NCBI GenBank assembly: GCA_017987895.1
Contig: JAGNSU010000029.1
Location: 1-35,276 of the forward strand
Length of the DNA: 35,276 bases
Reading direction: 5' to 3'
DNA from: Flavobacteriales bacterium
GTDB taxonomy: Bacteria; Bacteroidota; Bacteroidia; Flavobacteriales_F; PHOS-HE28
Under the pieces are notes generated by a model, which saw nothing but the letters and a program-made list of their open reading frames with translations, had not been told where the DNA came from and did not search any database. Shown here one piece after another: positions 31,390 to 35,276 of this stretch (the first letter of the stretch is position 1; each line of letters begins with the position of its first letter). Both the position numbers and the translations under genes were made by a program.

Positions 31390-34300
31390 TCAGCGTTGCA
31401 CCATCACCTTGATGGCTTGCTGCTCGCCGTTGCGTGTGGCGATCATGTAGTACGCGCCAGGGGCCACACTAGCGAGATCCATGGTGATGCTCCGCTGACC
31501 AGCGATAGTGAACGGCGCAATCACCTGGCGGCCGAGGCCATCATTCACCGTAACGCGGATCGGCGACTTGTCATCACCGGAGGGCATGAGTTGGAACACG
31601 CCGTTGTTCGGGTTGGGTTGAACGCTGTACCAGGTAGCGGACCCATCCGTAGTGGCGATGCCCGTACTGATATCCACGGTCACCGTGATACAGCTGGTCA
31701 GTTCGCATGAACCGACCATGGCCGTTACGCAGAGATCCACGGGGCCGGCCACATTGTTCGCGTCGGCTACCACTACGAAGGCCGAATTGTCGGCGGTGCT
31801 CCAGCCGTTGGGCAGGGTCCACGTGTAGCTGGTGGCATTGGGCACGGGTGTTACCACATAGGCATTGGTACTATTGCCGATCACCACCGAGGCACCGGAG
31901 ACGTTCCCGATGGTGAGCGTGGTCCCACTGCATGAGCAGTTGGCATCGCGCACATCGTTCACCGTGCACGCGATACCATCGTCGCAGGTGGTGCCGGGCA
32001 ATACCGAGCCACCGATGGTGCCTTCGCAGTCGATGACTTGTCCTGTGCATGTGCAGTTGGCCGTGTACACATCGTTGCCGGTACCTGCAATACCATCATC
32101 GCATGCAGTGCCTGGCTGGGCAGGACCTCCCACAGTGCCTTCGCAATCGCTCACGAGCGTCCCCGCGCAGATGCAGTTGGCGTTGAACATATCGTTGCTG
32201 GTGTCGTTGTCGCCATCGTCGCAGGCCGTACCGATGGTGCTCGTGCCACCGGGCACGCCTTCACAATCGATCAACAGACCAGCGCACTGGCAGTTCGCGT
32301 CGATCACATCGTTGCCCGTATTCGTATTGGCATCGTCGCAGGGGAAGCCGGGCAATGCGAAGCCCCCGACCACACCATCGCAATCGATCAATTGACCGGC
32401 GCAGGTGCAGAAGGCGTTATACACATCGTTGCCCGTATTGGCATCGCCATCATCGCAAGCGGTACCGGCCTGCGCAGTGCCGCCGGGCACACCAGCGCAA
32501 TCGTTCGGCAACACGCCGATGCAGCCGCAGTTGGCGGTGAACGTGTCATTGGTGCTATTGGGGTTGCCGTCATCGCAAGGCGTACCGGGCAACTGGTTCC
32601 CACCCGGGGTCCCGGCGCAGTCGAATGGTAGACCGGCGCAAGCGCAGTTGAGCCCGTAGACATCGTTGCCGGTGGTCGCATCGCCATCGTCGCACGGTGT
32701 GCCGGGTTGTGCGGTGCCGCCGGGCATTCCGGCGCAATCCGTGGCGAAGGCACCCACGCACTGGCAATTGATGTTGTACCCATCGCCGCCGCTAAGCGGG
32801 TTGCCATCATCGCATGGGGTACCCACGGTAGTTGTTCCACCGATCACGCCCAGGCAATCGATCAGCAGACCCGTGCAAGTGCAGTTGGCGTTCCACAGGT
32901 CATTGCCGGTGTTGGCGTTGTTGTCGTCGCACGCTGCACCAGGCAGGTCCGTTCCGCCCGCGATGCCCACACAATCCAACAACTGCCCTGCGCACACGCA
33001 ATTGGCGCTCAACACGTCACCCACGGTGTTCGGATCGCCATCGTTGCAGGCTATGCCCGGTAGGGTCTGGCCGTTAGGCACACCCGCGCAATCCAGCGGT
33101 TGGCCAACGCATGTGCAGTTGGCGTTCCAGGTGTCGTTCCCGGTGTTCGCATTGCCATCGTTGCAGGCGGTGCCGGGCAGGGCCGGGCCATTGTTCACGC
33201 CCGCGCAATCCTGCGGGGTGTTGCTGTTGATCACCACCGCGTAGTCCTCCGTTTCGCCCGAGGTGTATGGATAGCAGGGGTCCAATCCGGGGTTCGTGCT
33301 GTTGGCGCCACGCACACGCAGCACCGTGGAACCCAGCACGGCCGTGTTAGGCACGGTGAAGGCGAGGTTCTGCGCTTCGCCCGCGGAAGCGTTCGTGAAC
33401 TCCCCAAGCTTCTCGCTGGCGTCGAACGTGCCGTTGTGGTCGTAGTCGATCCATGCGGCGAACCGGTCACCCGCGTTCGTTCCCGAAGTGATGGTTATGA
33501 TCCTCTGCGCGTTCCGGGGAAGTGGCGTGCTGAACTGTGCCGAGTAATTGGTGTAGGTAGGGCCTGTGATGCCTCCAGTGCCGGTGTTGTTGATGGAGCC
33601 GATCTGCACCCCATCGATCCAATCGCCATCCGTTGTCCCGGCCGCGCTGCTGGGAACGCAGTAGCCGCCGAAGTTCCCCACGCCGAAGTAGGCGGAAAGC
33701 GTGACGCTGGAGGATATTTCCTGATCCCCACAGGCATCGGAGAGGATGATCTCCAGGTCGGCCACGCTGTCCGTACCGAGCGGTGGACCAACGACTATGT
33801 TCCCGGTGAAAGTGGTGTTCGCGGCGATCGTAAGAGATACCGGAGTAACGGGGTTGATCCCACCAAAACCGGAAAGGGTGACGCCCGGGTTCGTAGTGCC
33901 GTTCACGAAGAAGGAGTACATCCGTTGGTAATTGCTATTGTTCGTCACGGTGATCGGGAAGGTCGCCGTTGGGGTAAGTACCTGATTGAGCAGCATGTGG
34001 GAAGCTCCACCGACAAGCAACAGGGGTTGGTCCAATTGGTAACCGCCTTCATACGGACAACTGGTCTTTGAAGTCGAGGCCAGGCGGTACACGTTGCTGC
34101 CGAACACCTTGTCCTGCCTGATCTCCACGTCGAAGTTGTCGCCATTGCCCGTGTCCTCCAGATGGTACGCCACCGTGTTGGTACCGCTGTTCGAAGCGTT
34201 CACGCTATTACCGTACTCCTGCCGGAAGGTGACCTCGCCACCGACAGTAACTCCACTACCGCCGAAGTTGACGCCGAACTCAGCGCTCAAACCTTGTGAG

Positions 34301-35276
34301 AGGGATACGTTATAATCGATCGACCTTGATTGTGAGGTCGTGGTCTCCAAAAACTCGTCAAACGGTGCTCCGCTCGCGAATTGCTCGAGGGTACCAGTGA
34401 AGTTCGCGTTCGCCTTGATGGAATCGTTCATGGCCAAGGCCTGAAGCCAAACGTTGAGTTGATTATTGGCGGTTCTCCAATCCGCTGTGCCCACCACGAG
34501 CGAGGCCACTTCGGCTTGCAGATCGGGCACCACCGAGCTCCTGATATAGCTCTCGGGCCAATGGAAGCTACTGAGCCTCTGAATGGGTACGATCGTGAAC
34601 TGAGCGGAATCGGTCGGCATGTTGCAACCCATACGCTGCGTGGTAAGGGCCATGCCGTAGGCGTAGCGCACCGAACTGCCGAAGAACAGATCATCCGGTG
34701 CACCGGACTGCGTGGTGGAGATCGTTTGCCCGACGTTCAGGCAGGTCTGGTAATCCCCGGTGGCCGTTTGGGTGCGAGTGGCCGATGTGCTGAAACCTAG
34801 TTCGCCGTAGATCTCGTAGTCCACGGTGGCGATCAAGCCGATGGACCCGGCCACACCGATCCGCACCTTGGCAAAGGCGGAGCCACCTTGCTCTGTCGTC
34901 CCGGAGATGGTTTCACCCCTGCACGTGCTGGTGGCTGTGGTAAGGCTGCCATAGCTAGCATCGCCCGGGGGATCGCGAAGGATTTGGACCGGGGTGCTGG
35001 GCGAATCGAATGTCCCGATCACGTCTGTGAAATTCGTTCCCACCATCACGGCCTTGAAACGGAACTCTTCACTCGCAATACTCGTGGCCGGGATGCCGCC
35101 GATGGTGTAGAGGATCTTGGGCCTCAGCGCGAATTCACGCACGTTGTTCGGCAGGCCATAGGCAGAGCCTGGGGTGTACGTGACCTTCCAGACACCTTTG
35201 ACGAACAAATATGGATGCCCGTCGTACGTATTAAAACCCGGGTACGCCCATTCCTGTGTTCCTGGCACGATCTCGA
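31390..35276 (-). CDS. Giant T9SS surface protein 2, N-terminus outside window
   Basis: The frame is open to the right edge; the GTG at 35268 is an internal codon, and comparison with giant 1 suggests that about 100-130 N-terminal residues are missing. The visible 1294 codons show the same order of domains. First is the unassigned N-terminal region, with ILRDPPGDASYGS near 34970, SSVRYAYGMA, DNFDVEIRQDKVFGSNVY and SCPYEGG. Then come GEVED (about 33215-33560, WIDYDHNGTFDASEKLGE; SGETEDYAVVIN), 11 four-cysteine repeats, a PKD/Ig-like domain (SYTWTLPNGW) and a T9SS sorting tail (VQPNPNNGVFQL, LGRQV, APGAYYMIA, VQR). N-terminal parts of the two giants are only moderately similar, while the repeat and PKD parts are nearly identical. 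It should be exported and surface-displayed; the ligand is unknown. The promoter is not visible. Confidence 0.85.
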   Translation of the reverse strand, partial: EIVPGTQEWAYPGFNTYDGHPYLFVKGVWKVTYTPGSAYGLPNNVREFALRPKILYTIGGIPATSIASEEFRFKAVMVGTNFTDVIGTFDSPSTPVQILRDPPGDASYGSLTTATSTCRGETISGTTEQGGSAFAKVRIGVAGSIGLIATVDYEIYGELGFSTSATRTQTATGDYQTCLNVGQTISTTQSGAPDDLFFGSSVRYAYGMALTTQRMGCNMPTDSAQFTIVPIQRLSSFHWPESYIRSSVVPDLQAEVASLVVGTADWRTANNQLNVWLQALAMNDSIKANANFTGTLEQFASGAPFDEFLETTTSQSRSIDYNVSLSQGLSAEFGVNFGGSGVTVGGEVTFRQEYGNSVNASNSGTNTVAYHLEDTGNGDNFDVEIRQDKVFGSNVYRLASTSKTSCPYEGGYQLDQPLLLVGGASHMLLNQVLTPTATFPITVTNNSNYQRMYSFFVNGTTNPGVTLSGFGGINPVTPVSLTIAANTTFTGNIVVGPPLGTDSVADLEIILSDACGDQEISSSVTLSAYFGVGNFGGYCVPSSAAGTTDGDWIDGVQIGSINNTGTGGITGPTYTNYSAQFSTPLPRNAQRIITITSGTNAGDRFAAWIDYDHNGTFDASEKLGEFTNASAGEAQNLAFTVPNTAVLGSTVLRVRGANSTNPGLDPCYPYTSGETEDYAVVINSNTPQDCAGVNNGPALPGTACNDGNANTGNDTWNANCTCVGQPLDCAGVPNGQTLPGIACNDGDPNTVGDVLSANCVCAGQLLDCVGIAGGTDLPGAACDDNNANTGNDLWNANCTCTGLLIDCLGVIGGTTTVGTPCDDGNPLSGGDGYNINCQCVGAFATDCAGMPGGTAQPGTPCDDGDATTGNDVYGLNCACAGLPFDCAGTPGGNQLPGTPCDDGNPNSTNDTFTANCGCIGVLPNDCAGVPGGTAQAGTACDDGDANTGNDVYNAFCTCAGQLIDCDGVVGGFALPGFPCDDANTNTGNDVIDANCQCAGLLIDCEGVPGGTSTIGTACDDGDNDTSNDMFNANCICAGTLVSDCEGTVGGPAQPGTACDDGIAGTGNDVYTANCTCTGQVIDCEGTIGGSVLPGTTCDDGIACTVNDVRDANCSCSGTTLTIGNVSGASVVIGNSTNAYVVTPVPNATSYTWTLPNGWSTADNSAFVVVADANNVAGPVDLCVTAMVGSCELTSCITVTVDISTGIATTDGSATWYSVQPNPNNGVFQLMPSGDDKSPIRVTVNDGLGRQVIAPFTIAGQRSITMDLASVAPGAYYMIATRNGEQQAIKVMVQR
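31915..33210 (-). repeat. Eleven tandem four-cysteine coding repeats of giant 2
   Basis: There are again 11 units of 38-40 codons, in register with giant 1. Unit 8 is identical in protein to unit 8 of giant 1 and unit 9 differs only at its last-but-one residue. Units 1-4 differ much more. Confidence 0.9.

Overview
The window is chromosomal DNA of a GC-rich member of the Bacteroidota, most like an environmental Flavobacteriales lineage. The evidence is several large surface proteins with type IX secretion (T9SS) C-terminal sorting tails, carboxypeptidase-regulatory-domain TonB receptors, a glycine-rich single-RRM protein, a fused propeller histidine kinase, and promoters resembling the Bacteroidota -7 box (TAnnTTTG; here mostly nACYTTTG). 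Shine-Dalgarno sites are weak. I saw no tRNA, rRNA, CRISPR array, insertion sequence or phage gene.

Layout. (1) 1-1940: the 3' part of a repetitive T9SS surface protein. (2) 2106-6708: a rightward heme-uptake-like block made of a T9SS-tailed HmuY-like protein, a TonB receptor and a second HmuY-like protein that is a lipoprotein. (3) 6714-9763, leftward: a second TonB-dependent receptor and an RRM RNA-binding protein. (4) 10078-12060: a MacA-like adaptor and a MacB-type ATPase. (5) 12330-13117: an AraC regulator with an N-terminal HMA-like CxxC segment, then a 44-residue peptide with 11 cysteines that looks like a metallothionein. Next come hairpins and a T9SS-tail remnant. (6) 13620-16077, leftward: an AraC regulator, a YceI protein and a YgiD/DODA-type dioxygenase. 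(7) 16166-19578: a retropepsin-like aspartyl protease whose N-terminus copies the membrane anchor of the MacB-type permease just downstream. (8) 19648-35276, almost all leftward: two giant paralogous surface proteins (the second cut by the window edge) flanking a NarL/LuxR response regulator, a propeller histidine kinase, a T9SS serine hydrolase and a T9SS FN3/GEVED protein.

How the genes may work together. The kinase/regulator pair lies directly upstream of giant protein 1. The palindromic core TAGATCTA occurs exactly 27 bp upstream of a -7-like box both before the regulator gene and before giant 1, and I found it nowhere else here. This suggests a small regulon in which the two-component system controls itself and the surface protein. 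The adaptor and ATPase probably work with the permease about 5 kb downstream. The HMA-AraC protein is well placed to control the cysteine-rich peptide. The two giants carry 11 in-register four-cysteine repeats, and part of that array is almost identical in DNA, which points to recent gene conversion.

Limits: all family calls are from reading motifs by eye. No database search, structure prediction or statistical test was run.
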